A stretch of DNA of 64,000 bases from Herpetosiphon gulosus. GTDB taxonomy: Bacteria; Chloroflexota; Chloroflexia; Chloroflexales; Herpetosiphonaceae. Positions 1 through 8,132 of the stretch are shown in pieces. Every line of letters begins with the position of its first letter. Position 1 is the stretch's first letter. The position numbers and the translations under genes are program-made. The stretch spans positions 1 through 64,000 of the forward strand of contig NZ_BAABRU010000017.1 of assembly GCF_039545135.1 (NCBI RefSeq). The letters are read 5' to 3'. The notes beneath the pieces are model-generated. The model saw only the letters and a program-made list of their open reading frames with translations, was not told the origin of the DNA and did not search any database.

Positions 1-57
1 GGGCCGAACTTCGGGGTCATGGGTTGATTGGTCGGGCGTTGGTTTTTTGCTGGCCAT
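1..57 (-). CDS. 5' end of an unknown protein (cut by window edge)
   Basis: An ATG on the reverse strand at 57 is preceded by an AAGGAG ribosome binding site (reverse strand, 7 bases before the start). It opens a frame that runs off the window, beginning MASKKPTPDQSTHD. The visible 19 residues are hydrophilic and Pro/Asp-rich, with no recognisable domain, so no function can be given. The strong binding site is the main reason to call a gene. Confidence 0.55.
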   Translation of the reverse strand, partial: MASKKPTPDQSTHDPEVRP

Positions 58-342
58 GAGAACTCCTTGCGGCCCTCGACTTAAGATCATAATCCCAGAT
101 CTGTCTCACCTATGTTAGCACAGAGGGGTTCTGCAAGTAGGTCTACGGATACGAAATCGGGCCTTGATACGACGACCGATGATGGCCCACTATTAAAGAG
201 GAGCATTCCTATCATAATGATGGACACGATATTTTTCATAAACTATCCTTTCTTTAAACTCTCAGAAGAAACAATGATTATCAAGGAGCTAAAGCATCAG
301 TGTTTGGTGCTTCAGGTTTTTTAATCTCGGCAGAACTCACAA
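58..342. other. Intergenic stretch without a supported gene
   Basis: This 285-base gap separates the left-edge gene from the small membrane protein. A 70-codon forward frame at 112-324 has no ribosome binding site and no protein-like composition. A hairpin with a T-run near 292-322 is listed separately. Nothing else is supported. Confidence 0.5.
292..322 (+). terminator. Possible rho-independent terminator
   Basis: An 8-bp stem (AAGCATCA pairing with TGGTGCTT, one G-U pair) with a 5-base loop is followed after four bases by six Ts. It reads as a terminator only on the forward strand, where no gene is supported upstream, so its real use is unclear. Confidence 0.4.
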
Positions 343-720
343 TCACGATCCAATAATAGTGAGTCTGTTTGCAAGATAGATGACGAGCGCAATGCTCAAG
401 GGAAAAAGTGCAAGGCGATAAGGAATTGGAAGGAAAGCAGGAGAGCCACGCTGTTTGAGTAACATCCAGCCATCGAGTCCTATTCCTATCAGTAAACATA
501 CAAGCGCTATAGAAAGTGGGATAAACGCCCAGAGGATAGGCCGAATTGCAATATAGTGCTCAAAGGTATCACCGAGCGCTATGTTTTTCTGATACAACGT
601 GAACCGGTATCGGATGATAAGCACATAATAACACTCGACAAGTAGCGCTATCACCATTCGTATGATCATGCGCCACCGATAGGGCGACCGACTCACGGGA
701 ACATGATATTCTGTGTCCAT
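343..720 (-). CDS. Hypothetical multi-pass membrane protein (125 aa)
   Basis: The 125-residue product has three to four hydrophobic segments (about residues 20-40, 63-88 and 104-120) and no recognised domain. The ATG at 720 was chosen over a GTG five codons upstream because GAGGAA lies 8-9 bases before it; this places the start 4 bases after the stop of the lipoprotein gene at 725, so the two are probably one transcript. Co-transcription with a secreted lipoprotein suggests an envelope role, but this is inference. No family is recognised. Confidence 0.6.
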   Translation of the reverse strand: MDTEYHVPVSRSPYRWRMIIRMVIALLVECYYVLIIRYRFTLYQKNIALGDTFEHYIAIRPILWAFIPLSIALVCLLIGIGLDGWMLLKQRGSPAFLPIPYRLALFPLSIALVIYLANRLTIIGS

Positions 721-724
721 AGGA

Positions 725-1204
725 TTATTCCTCACGATTAATGAGCATCTGAAGGGCCGTTACCTCAGGGCAATGGGTTTGGGCAACCAAATGCCAACGA
801 AAGCTTTGGCCATCCTTCGAAAAGATTCCATCCGATTCACCAGGTTCACTATCGGCATAATCAATACTAAATCCAGCGACGGGCAGATTCGACTCAAAAA
901 AGGCGGCGATCGCATCAGGATCACCTATCACGCCCCCGATGAACGTAATTGGGCCGGTGTCTTTTTCAAAACGTCCTTTGATCCGCGTTGTCGGTGGCAA
1001 GGGAATCGCCGCCAGCTCAGGTTGGGGCGGCAAGGCGGGGACCTCGGTAAAACATGCAGGTAACACTTCGGTCGGCGTTGGGGCAGGTGTTGCACTTGGT
1101 ATAGCGGCTACTTGGGCTGGTGCTACCGATGGCGACGCACAGCTGATTAACCCGAACGCCACCAACACGCAGCCAAATACGGTCGAACGCATACACACGC
1201 TCAT
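725..1204 (-). CDS. Putative lipoprotein of unknown function
   Basis: The frame could extend to 1315, but a lipoprotein signal peptide begins at the ATG at 1204 (MSVCMRST) or the ATG at 1192, and GAGAG precedes this pair of starts. The hydrophobic core VFGCVLVAFGLISC ends in a lipobox (L-I-S-C), so the mature protein should be lipidated at Cys22 (counting from 1204). A Pro/Thr-rich linker (ATPAPTPTEV) follows, then about 110 residues with no recognised domain. Lgt encoded at 5630 would modify such proteins. The membrane-protein gene follows 4 bases downstream. Confidence 0.6.
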   Translation of the reverse strand: MSVCMRSTVFGCVLVAFGLISCASPSVAPAQVAAIPSATPAPTPTEVLPACFTEVPALPPQPELAAIPLPPTTRIKGRFEKDTGPITFIGGVIGDPDAIAAFFESNLPVAGFSIDYADSEPGESDGIFSKDGQSFRWHLVAQTHCPEVTALQMLINREE

Positions 1205-1460
1205 CTCTCGGCAATGCACCATTGCACATCGCCATGCCACCATCCTGAAGGGAATGGCTTGAATCTTAAACGTTGCTGTATTGTGAAGATAGGGTACGAT
1301 GAGGGGACTCATCATTCTCTCAGAATACTGCTGCCAAGATTAACAAATGCTGCGAGGGATTTATATCACCCATCATGGTGGTTAATAGGGGGATACCGGC
1401 CAAAATACGACACTGCTGGCCAGAGTTATGCTATAGTGGGCCAATCCTGATACATGACCT

Positions 1461-1479
1461 AATTCTTGAGTGAAGAATT
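1461..1479. promoter_or_regulatory. Perfect inverted repeat just before the permease start
   Basis: AATTCTT-GAGTG-AAGAATT is a perfect 7-bp inverted repeat. It ends immediately before the GAGGG ribosome binding site (1480-1484) of the first sugar-permease gene. It could be an operator or an RNA hairpin that affects ribosome access; the sequence alone does not decide between them. The 1205-1485 gap holds no supported gene. Confidence 0.4.
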
Positions 1480-1488
1480 GAGGGTATG

Positions 1489-2370
1489 ATGCGTTTCACC
1501 GCGCGGTTTGAGCGTGGTCAGCAAGCGATCTGGTTGCTTGCTCCATGGCTGCTTGGCACATGCTTGCTCGTTTTGCTGCCGTTGCTTGGCACGCTTGGGT
1601 TGCTGTTTACCCAATACGATGTTCTCTCGGCTCCTACCTGGGTTGGCCTCACGAATATCACACATGTTGGCAACAATCCCTTATTTTGGCGGGCCATCAC
1701 CAATTCGCTGATTTTTCTTGCGGTGGCGATTCCCCTGCGCTTTGGCTTAACGCTTGGGCTGGGCGTAGTGTTGGCCAAGCCACGGCCCCATGCCCGTTGG
1801 TATCGCACGATTATCTATATCCCCAGTTTGATTCCTGATGTGGCCTATGCCCTGCTCTGGCTCTGGATTTTCAACCCAATCTATGGGCCATTGAACCTGC
1901 TGCTAACGGCACTCGGCCTCCCACCATCGCCATGGTTGCTCGATGCCACTAGTGCGCGGATGAGCTTGGTGTTACTGACCGTGTTTCAAATTGGCGATGG
2001 CTTTGTGATGATCATTGCTGGTCGCCAATCGCTTAGCCAACACTACTACGATGCCGCAGCGGTTGATGGGGCCAGCCCATGGCAACAATTTCGGCATATT
2101 ACGCTCCCACTGCTGGCCCCATGGCTTGTCTTATTGATTCTGCGCGATTGTGTTGTGACCTTACAACAAACAATCACGACCACGGCCCTGATGACCAAAG
2201 GCGAACCCTATTATGCCACGCTGTTTTTGCCCTCGCTTATCTATCAAGAAGCCTTTGATCGGTTTCGGTTTGGTCCGGCTGCGGTCATGATGCTGGCACT
2301 GTTTGTGGGTTTGGGGCTGATTGCCGTCAGTGTAGTCATGATCACGCGGCGTACTCTGGGTCGAGGCTAG
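1489..2370 (+). CDS. Carbohydrate ABC transporter permease (MalF/UgpA type)
   Basis: This inner-membrane subunit would form half of the translocation channel of a binding-protein-dependent sugar importer (CUT1-type). It has six hydrophobic segments. The EAA loop that docks on the ATPase is clear near residue 190 (DAAAVDGASPWQQFRHITLP). Two adjacent ATGs (1486, 1489) follow a GAGGG; the second has the more usual spacing. The second permease starts 3 bases after the stop and a binding protein follows. No ATPase gene lies in the window, so a shared MsmK-like ATPase elsewhere must energise it. Substrate cannot be told from sequence. Confidence 0.88.
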   Translation: MRFTARFERGQQAIWLLAPWLLGTCLLVLLPLLGTLGLLFTQYDVLSAPTWVGLTNITHVGNNPLFWRAITNSLIFLAVAIPLRFGLTLGLGVVLAKPRPHARWYRTIIYIPSLIPDVAYALLWLWIFNPIYGPLNLLLTALGLPPSPWLLDATSARMSLVLLTVFQIGDGFVMIIAGRQSLSQHYYDAAAVDGASPWQQFRHITLPLLAPWLVLLILRDCVVTLQQTITTTALMTKGEPYYATLFLPSLIYQEAFDRFRFGPAAVMMLALFVGLGLIAVSVVMITRRTLGRG

Positions 2371-2373
2371 GTC

Positions 2374-3186
2374 ATGCGTGTGCGAATGATCCTGAAGCAG
2401 GGGTGTTTGCTGCTCGTCTTGGTCATCTGGCTCTTGCCGTTATATTGGATGCTGCTAGCATCCTTGCGTCTGCCTGGTACACCACCAGCGCCTACGATTA
2501 CATGGCTTCCGCAGCACCCATCGCTCAACAGCTATGCCCAAGCTGCGGCGATTGTGCCGCTCTGGACATTCTTGGGCAATTCACTGCTGATCATGGGCAT
2601 CACGGTTCCGCTCACGATCGTGAGTGCTTCATGGGCAGCGTTGGGCATTATGTATTTGCGACCATCGCTCCGCATTTGGGTGCTTGGCACGTTGATTGGC
2701 TGTCTGCTGATTCCCACGCAGATGGTCTGGCTGCCGCGCTTTATCCTCTTTGCCAAACTGAAACTGATCGATAGTTATTGGCCGTTGATCGTGCCAGCTT
2801 TTATGGGGTCAAGCCCGCTCTTTGTGTTGCTGTTTTACTGGGCTATGCGCCGCATCGAGCCGGAAACGCTGGAAGCCGCCAGCCTTGATGGTGCGCATAC
2901 GCTCCAGATTTGGGCCACGATTGTGATGCCCCATGTGGTTCCAACCACGGTGACCGTGATTGTGTTGACCACCGTGCTGTATTGGAGCGACTTCATTACC
3001 CCCTTGATGTATTTAAAATCGGAGTCGCGCTACCCGCTCTCGGTTGGCTTGTCCATCCTGCAACAAATGGATCGGGCCAATTGGCCGATTCTGATGGCGG
3101 GTGCGGTGATCATGACCCTGCCATTAATCCTTGGTTTTTTGCTGATCCAGCGTTTATTTTGGCGCAGTATGTTGGATTCACGCTAG
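2374..3186 (+). CDS. Carbohydrate ABC transporter permease (MalG/UgpE type)
   Basis: This is the second channel subunit of the CUT1-type importer: 270 residues, about six membrane helices, and the EAA motif near residues 165-188 (LEAASLDGAHTLQIWATIVM) typical of MalG-like proteins. It starts 3 bases after the first permease, which implies translational coupling. The ligand-binding lipoprotein frame begins 50 bases downstream but carries a nonsense codon, so whether the importer works in this strain is open. Confidence 0.88.
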   Translation: MRVRMILKQGCLLLVLVIWLLPLYWMLLASLRLPGTPPAPTITWLPQHPSLNSYAQAAAIVPLWTFLGNSLLIMGITVPLTIVSASWAALGIMYLRPSLRIWVLGTLIGCLLIPTQMVWLPRFILFAKLKLIDSYWPLIVPAFMGSSPLFVLLFYWAMRRIEPETLEAASLDGAHTLQIWATIVMPHVVPTTVTVIVLTTVLYWSDFITPLMYLKSESRYPLSVGLSILQQMDRANWPILMAGAVIMTLPLILGFLLIQRLFWRSMLDSR

Positions 3187-3236
3187 CCCAAGCGAAGCAA
3201 TCACGTGTATTGTGAGCCTATGTTGAGAGGATCGTT

Positions 3237-4508
3237 ATGAAACACTGGATGAAACTACTCCTGCTAATCCCGTTCATTTTAACCGCCTGTGGTGCTGCCG
3301 AACCACAACCCATCCCAACCGTGAGCTTTATGGTGTTTGGCGATCCTGCTGAAAAATAAGCCTATGAAGCCTTGGTCAACGCATTTCACGCCAAACAATC
3401 GGCGGTGAAAGTGCAGTTAACCCATATTCCCGGCCAAAGTGAATATCGCCAACGGCTTACAGCAGATTTTGCTGCGGGTACGCCCGCCGATATTGTGTTG
3501 ATTAACTATCGCCGTTTTGCAGGATTTGCTGCCAAAGGTACGCTGGAACCACTTGGCCCATACCTCGACAAAAGCAGCCTGATCAAACGTGATGATTTTT
3601 ATACCGAATCGATGGGAGCTTTCGATTGGAATGGGCAATTGACCTGTATTCCCCAAAACCTCTCTAGCTTGGTGGTCTACTACAATAAAAATCTCTTCGA
3701 TCAAGCTGGTTTAGCCTATCCCAAGGATGATTGGACGTGGGAAGAGTTTCAGGCAACCGCTCAAGCCTTGACGATTGATGCCGATAACGATGGCAATCCT
3801 GAACAATATGGGCTTGGTACTGAGGCCTCGATCTTTCGAGTCACGCCCTTTATTTGGCAAAATGGTGGTGATTTGGTTGATGATCCCGCCAAGCCAACCC
3901 GCCTCAATTTGAACACGCCTGAGGCAGCGGGAGCCTTGGAATGGTTCACCGATTTGCAAGTGAAGCATCATGTCATTCCGAGCCGTGAACAAGAATTGGC
4001 CGAACCGCATGAAGTCCGTTTTCTCAATGGACGTTTAGGCATGATTCTCAATAGCCGTCGGGGAGTCCCAACCTATCGCGAAATCACCAGTTTTGATTGG
4101 GATGTTGCGCCCTTGCCTACGGGCAAGAGCCGCGCAGGCATTTTGCATGCGGATGGCTATTGTATGGCCGCCGCCAGCCAAGAAAAAATCGCAGCGTGGG
4201 CCTTTATCGAGTTTGCTAATTCAGTCGAAGGCCAAACCTTAGTGGCAGCCTCAGGCCGGACGGTTCCCTCACTGCGCAGTGTGGCCGAATCACCAGCATT
4301 TCTCGACCCCAACGCTAAACCTGCCAATAGCCGCGTATTTCTTGATGTCATTCCGTATATCCGCAGTGTTCCGGTGATGGACACCTGGGTCGATATTGAG
4401 GAAATTATGAATATCGAGTTTGAACGAGCACTCCATGGCGATATTGGCTACGATGAGGCTATGCGTTTGGCAACCGAACGCTCAGCAGAATTCTTCCCCC
4501 AGCCCTAA
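3237..4508 (+). pseudogene. Sugar-binding lipoprotein (family 1 SBP) interrupted by an in-frame TAA
   Basis: From the ATG at 3237 (AGAGGA upstream) the frame encodes a lipoprotein signal peptide with lipobox L-T-A-C at Cys18, then the usual start of a family 1 solute-binding protein (VSFMVFGDPAEK). A TAA at 3357-3359 (codon 41) stops it, yet the same frame continues without a shift for 382 more codons with good SBP sequence (a KNLFDQAGL-type segment and a DWTWEEF segment). A CAA-to-TAA change would explain it. Translation could restart at TTG 3372, but that product lacks the signal peptide and would stay in the cytoplasm. It is a recent pseudogene, a read-through gene or a sequencing error. 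Confidence 0.8.
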
Positions 4509-4535
4509 GCCAATTGCAATACCTTATATCCACCA

Positions 4536-4576
4536 AAGCAACGCGGTTTACAGCATAAACCGCGTTGCTTGATCTA
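4536..4576 (+). terminator. Strong hairpin terminator after the sugar ABC operon
   Basis: A perfect 15-bp stem (4536-4550 with 4556-4570, centred on AACGCGGTTTA) encloses a 5-base loop and lies 28 bases after the binding-protein stop. The trailing sequence is only moderately T-rich, so it may also work from the other side. Confidence 0.7.
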
Positions 4577-4680
4577 TTTAATTAAGCTTATCGGCGTTTT
4601 GACCTAACGTTAGCAGTATTTTGCAGTTGCGGCTGGCGAGAGCCTTAGCGTGATTGAGCTTGGTGATTGATTGTGAGTGG

Positions 4681-4686
4681 TACAAT
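4681..4686 (+). promoter_or_regulatory. Possible -10 element (TACAAT)
   Basis: TACAAT lies 32 bases before the ATG of the zinc-peptidase gene. No convincing -35 box is present at standard spacing, so this is a tentative call. Confidence 0.3.
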
Positions 4687-4717
4687 AGCCGCTGCTGATG
4701 TGTGATTGGGGTTGGCG

Positions 4718-5587
4718 ATGCGGCGACAAAAACCATTGGATTGGGCAACACTTGGGCCAATTGCGGTGCTGTTGGGCTTGTTATTGTTGATTGTCAATCA
4801 GCTTAATCAGCCCAAAACTCAATATGCTCCGTTGAGTGCCTATTTTAATGATGCAGCGGCGAGTGTGCCTCAAAGCCAAGTTACCCCCTTGCCTCCCACC
4901 AGCTTACAAGCGATTGAGCAAAGCAACGCCGCTGGTAGCTCTAACCAAATCGATTTAGTGCTCGAAGCCGAGCTGTATCAAGACCAAAGCAACGAATTAG
5001 CCAGTGAACTGCAGACGGCCCTCGATTATGTTCAAGAACGCACCAATATTCGTTTGGCCGAACGGGTGACGGTGGTGATCAGCCAAGATGCCCAATGTGG
5101 CTTCCATGGCGTAACCTATTCCGATGTGCGAGTGATTTATATCTACAGTTGTGCTGGGGTGGCGAGGAGCCGCGTGGTGAATATTGCCGCCCACGAATTT
5201 GTGCATCAATTGGAGCATGATCGCTATGGTGCTGCCCATTTGAGCGCCGATTTGGCGCTTTCCGAGGGCTTTGCAACCTGGGGCGCTGGCCGCTATTGGC
5301 TGGGTAGTGCCAGCGATTTTAGCAGTTTTGCCCGCGAGTATCAGTCCAATGGGCAAGCGTTACCCTTGGAAACTCACTATGCTAGCGTTGGCATCGACGG
5401 CATGAATGTACTCTATTACCAATGGGCTAGTTTTGTCGATTATCTGATTAACAACTATGGCCGTGAGGCCTTCGATCAATTGTATATTTCAGGTGGTGAA
5501 CGTCAGCCTGGCGCAGCTAATTACGCTGCAATCTACAATCGCTCGTTTGGTTTGCTCGAGGCCGAATGGCGGCAAACGCTGGATTAG
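4718..5587 (+). CDS. Membrane-anchored zinc metallopeptidase-like protein
   Basis: The 289-residue protein starts at the ATG at 4718; upstream in-frame TTG codons are less likely starts. Residues about 11-28 form one hydrophobic helix (signal anchor), so the catalytic part should face outside. The zinc-binding motif HEFVH is at residues 159-163 and a downstream glutamate, Glu183 in LSEGFATW, fits the third ligand of gluzincin peptidases such as the peptidase_MA-like group. The N-terminal third after the anchor is low-complexity. It precedes lgt by 42 bases. Substrate is unknown. Confidence 0.72.
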   Translation: MRRQKPLDWATLGPIAVLLGLLLLIVNQLNQPKTQYAPLSAYFNDAAASVPQSQVTPLPPTSLQAIEQSNAAGSSNQIDLVLEAELYQDQSNELASELQTALDYVQERTNIRLAERVTVVISQDAQCGFHGVTYSDVRVIYIYSCAGVARSRVVNIAAHEFVHQLEHDRYGAAHLSADLALSEGFATWGAGRYWLGSASDFSSFAREYQSNGQALPLETHYASVGIDGMNVLYYQWASFVDYLINNYGREAFDQLYISGGERQPGAANYAAIYNRSFGLLEAEWRQTLD

Positions 5588-5629
5588 GCCGTGCTACAAT
5601 GGCCCAAGCAATTGTGCAAAGGAGAGTCT

Positions 5630-6529
5630 ATGCAACCGCCGTTTGGTCCGAATTTGCTTGAGTTAGGCCCGATTGTAATTCGTATGTATGCGATTGCAAT
5701 TTTGAGTGGCGCGATGCTGGGGGGCTGGCTTGGCGCTCATCGTGCTCGCGCCCGTGGCTATAACCCTAATATCGTTTGGGATTGGTTGATCGTTGGTTTG
5801 ATTTTGGGGGTTGCAGGTGGGCGAATTTGGTATGTAGCCTCGTCGTGGCCTCAATATCGCGATGGCCCATTTCTCGATATGATTAACACCACCAAGGGCG
5901 GTTTGGCCATCCACGGGGCCATCGTTGGCGCGGTGCTGACGGTGATCATCGCCGCATGGCGCACCAAAACCAATGCACTCACATGGATGGATGTTCTGGC
6001 CCCATGTTTGAGCGTTGGCCAAGCAATTGGGCGCTGGGGCAACTTTTTCAATAACGAAGCCTATGGCGGCCCGGTCACCAATGGTTTGCCTTGGAATTTG
6101 GATATTCCAGCCCAATACCGGATTCGTGGCACTGAGCAGTATGATGCCGCTACCCGTTTTCACCCAACCTTTTTATACGAATCACTTTGGAATTTAGGCG
6201 TGTTGTTCTCGATTGTCTTTATCGAACGCCGCTTCCGTGGTCGCTTACGCAATGGCGATTCATTGCTGATTTATGGCGTGCTCTACTCAATTGGCCGTTT
6301 TTGGATCGAAGATCTACGGGTGGATAAGCTCTGTACTGGCGGCGTTGGGGGTGCGATCTGTAACGATAGCCTCTCGACCGCTCGTTTGACCAGCATCGTT
6401 TTGATTGTTGGTTGTAGCGCCTTGTTTGTGCTGCGCCGCGTGTTGCAGCGCAATCCACCAGCCAGTAGCTACCAACAATGGGATGAACCATGGCAACCAG
6501 AGCCTGAAACGGCCAAAGCCACAGCCTAA
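5630..6529 (+). CDS. lgt: Prolipoprotein diacylglyceryl transferase
   Basis: Lgt transfers diacylglycerol from phosphatidylglycerol to the lipobox cysteine, the first step of lipoprotein maturation, in the cytoplasmic membrane. The 299-residue protein has about seven hydrophobic segments. Family residues are visible: His95 in GGLAIHGA, Arg135 and Asn138 in the signature GRWGNFFNNEAYGGP, and HPTFLYESLWN further on. The start is fixed by AAAGGAG five bases before the ATG at 5630. The window encodes several substrates (725, 3237, 16274). The last 25 residues form a polar Pro/Glu tail. Confidence 0.96.
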   Translation: MQPPFGPNLLELGPIVIRMYAIAILSGAMLGGWLGAHRARARGYNPNIVWDWLIVGLILGVAGGRIWYVASSWPQYRDGPFLDMINTTKGGLAIHGAIVGAVLTVIIAAWRTKTNALTWMDVLAPCLSVGQAIGRWGNFFNNEAYGGPVTNGLPWNLDIPAQYRIRGTEQYDAATRFHPTFLYESLWNLGVLFSIVFIERRFRGRLRNGDSLLIYGVLYSIGRFWIEDLRVDKLCTGGVGGAICNDSLSTARLTSIVLIVGCSALFVLRRVLQRNPPASSYQQWDEPWQPEPETAKATA

Positions 6530-6539
6530 TCACTATCAG

Positions 6540-6572
6540 GAGCTTGGGGAATCAACCTCAAGCTCTTTTTTT
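6540..6572 (+). terminator. Rho-independent terminator of lgt
   Basis: GAGCTTG pairs with CAAGCTC across a short loop and is followed by seven Ts. It lies 11 bases after the lgt stop. Confidence 0.8.
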
Positions 6573-6666
6573 CGCAACAATCCAGCTTTAACCCACGTAT
6601 GTTTTGCAAGATTTTCAGCCTCAATTGGCCGTTGCCTACGATGTTCTTTTTGAGAAAGGGTCTGCT

Positions 6667-8088
6667 ATGTTTGGAGTTCTGCGTGGGTGCTCGCCGCACC
6701 TTGATCAACCAACCCATGCCGCTTGGTGGAGCCATATTTGTGGTATGTGCCTGACCTTGCGCGACCAGCATGGCCAAGTTGCGCGAATTACCACCAATTA
6801 CGATGCTGCCTTACTTTCGGCATTGTACGAAGCTCAACGCTCTGAGCAAGGCTCGCGCCGCACGAGTGTCTGTGCGTTACGTGGTTTTCGGGCACTCGAT
6901 GTGGTCGCGGCTGATGATCATGGTTCGCGCTATGCCGCAGCCGTGAGTTTGCTGATGGCCGCAATTCGGCTGCGCGATAATGTGGCTGATCGTGATGGTT
7001 GGGCTGGTAAAGTGCCCTTGGTTGCTAACACAGTTGCTAAACGTTGGGATAAAAAAGCTGAGCAAACCGCGCGGGAGTTGGGCTTTGAGCCAGCTTTATT
7101 GCGCCAACAAGCCGTCGCTCAGGCTGAAGTTGAGGCCTTGGTTAATGCCGATTTTTGCACCTACTCGGCTCCGACCGAGGCTGCGGTGGGTGCGGCGTTT
7201 CGGCATACGGCGATTTTGGCCAACCAACCGAGCAATGCCGAGCCACTTGAGCAAATGGGCCGTATGTATGGCCGCATGATGTTGCTGCTCGATAGCTACA
7301 ACGATGTGGCCGAAGATCAAGCCCGTGGCCATTTTAATGCCTTATGTGCCACACCCCAAGCCGAATTGCGCACGGTTGCTCATAAAATTTTCAACGATGC
7401 CTTTGCTAATTTGCGCCAACAATGGCAACGTTTGAGCTTGCTGCAAGCGCATTTGGTTGAAGTTTTGTTATTAAATATGTTGCCAGCGATTGGCTCAAAA
7501 GCTTTTGGCGCATGCAAGCGCCATAGTTTGGCCTGCGCCACGGCCTTGCCAGTTGCGGCGGCATTATTGCCAGCTATGGCCAGCGATTACGATGACGATC
7601 CTTCGCGGCGTGACCCCAATCGCGCCTACACTGGGCCAACCCGTGCCCTCAAGCCCCACGAAAATCCTGAATATCAAGGTCAATATCCGCAACAGCCGCC
7701 CTACCAAGGCCAATATCCGCAACAACCATATCAAGGCTATCCGCCACAGTACAATCCAAATGATCCGTCGATGTTGCCACCTGGCTCGTTGCCGCCAGCC
7801 AGTTCACATTCTGTTCCACCGCCAGGCCATTATCAAGATAGCAAACGTGATGTAGCCTTGGGTGCAGCTTTGTGCTGTTGCCAAAGTCGCCGCCATCGTC
7901 GCCACTCGCATCGTTCACGGATTCGCTGTTGTGATGATGATTGCTGTGATTGTTGCCAATGTACCTGCTGTTGTTGCGATGCGACCGATGTTTGCGAGGG
8001 CGATGGTTGCAGTTGCTGCGAATGTGGCGGCTGCGGCGATGGTTGCAGTTGCTGCGAATGTGGTGATTGCTGTAGTTGTGATTGTTAA
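6667..8088 (+). CDS. DUF5685 family protein with cysteine-rich C-terminal tail
   Basis: The start ATG at 6667 (GAAAGGG upstream) gives 473 residues beginning MFGVLRGCSPHLD, with CGMC at residues 25-28; this start and the early cysteines resemble DUF5685 proteins, whose function is not known. A mostly helical region to about residue 300 is followed by a Pro/Gln/Tyr linker (repeats of YQGQYPQQP) and a very Cys-rich tail of about 60 residues with a 12-residue unit GDGCSCCECGGC repeated at the DNA level (36-nt period). The tail suggests metal or cluster binding. It faces the REC-HTH gene convergently across a shared hairpin. Confidence 0.75.
   Translation: MFGVLRGCSPHLDQPTHAAWWSHICGMCLTLRDQHGQVARITTNYDAALLSALYEAQRSEQGSRRTSVCALRGFRALDVVAADDHGSRYAAAVSLLMAAIRLRDNVADRDGWAGKVPLVANTVAKRWDKKAEQTARELGFEPALLRQQAVAQAEVEALVNADFCTYSAPTEAAVGAAFRHTAILANQPSNAEPLEQMGRMYGRMMLLLDSYNDVAEDQARGHFNALCATPQAELRTVAHKIFNDAFANLRQQWQRLSLLQAHLVEVLLLNMLPAIGSKAFGACKRHSLACATALPVAAALLPAMASDYDDDPSRRDPNRAYTGPTRALKPHENPEYQGQYPQQPPYQGQYPQQPYQGYPPQYNPNDPSMLPPGSLPPASSHSVPPPGHYQDSKRDVALGAALCCCQSRRHRRHSHRSRIRCCDDDCCDCCQCTCCCCDATDVCEGDGCSCCECGGCGDGCSCCECGDCCSCDC
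7999..8063 (+). repeat. 36-nt-period tandem duplication inside the Cys-rich tail
   Basis: The 29-base block starting GGCGATGGTTGCAGTTGCTG occurs at 7999-8027 and again at 8035-8063, identical in both places. It encodes a repeated G-D-G-C-S-C-C-E-C-G unit, so the tail seems to grow by in-frame duplication. Confidence 0.85.
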
Positions 8089-8093
8089 TATGC

Positions 8094-8132
8094 GTAAGCT
8101 CGTTATGCAACCAAGCTGCATGGCGAGCTTAC
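8094..8132. terminator. Bidirectional hairpin between convergent genes
   Basis: GTAAGCTCG (8094-8102) pairs with CGAGCTTAC (8124-8132), with an inner ATGCA/TGCAT pairing. It sits 5 bases after the DUF5685 stop and covers the stop codon of the reverse-strand REC gene. Neither side has a long T-run, so it is a probable rather than certain terminator. Confidence 0.6.

Noticed and set aside
112-324. 70-codon forward frame in the left intergenic gap
   Set aside because: No ribosome binding site and no protein-like composition; it overlaps a terminator-like hairpin.
7649-8110. His/Asn-rich reverse frame opposite the DUF5685 gene
   Set aside because: Its odd composition is the complement of the Pro/Gln and Cys-rich codons of the forward gene, which has start signal and family match.
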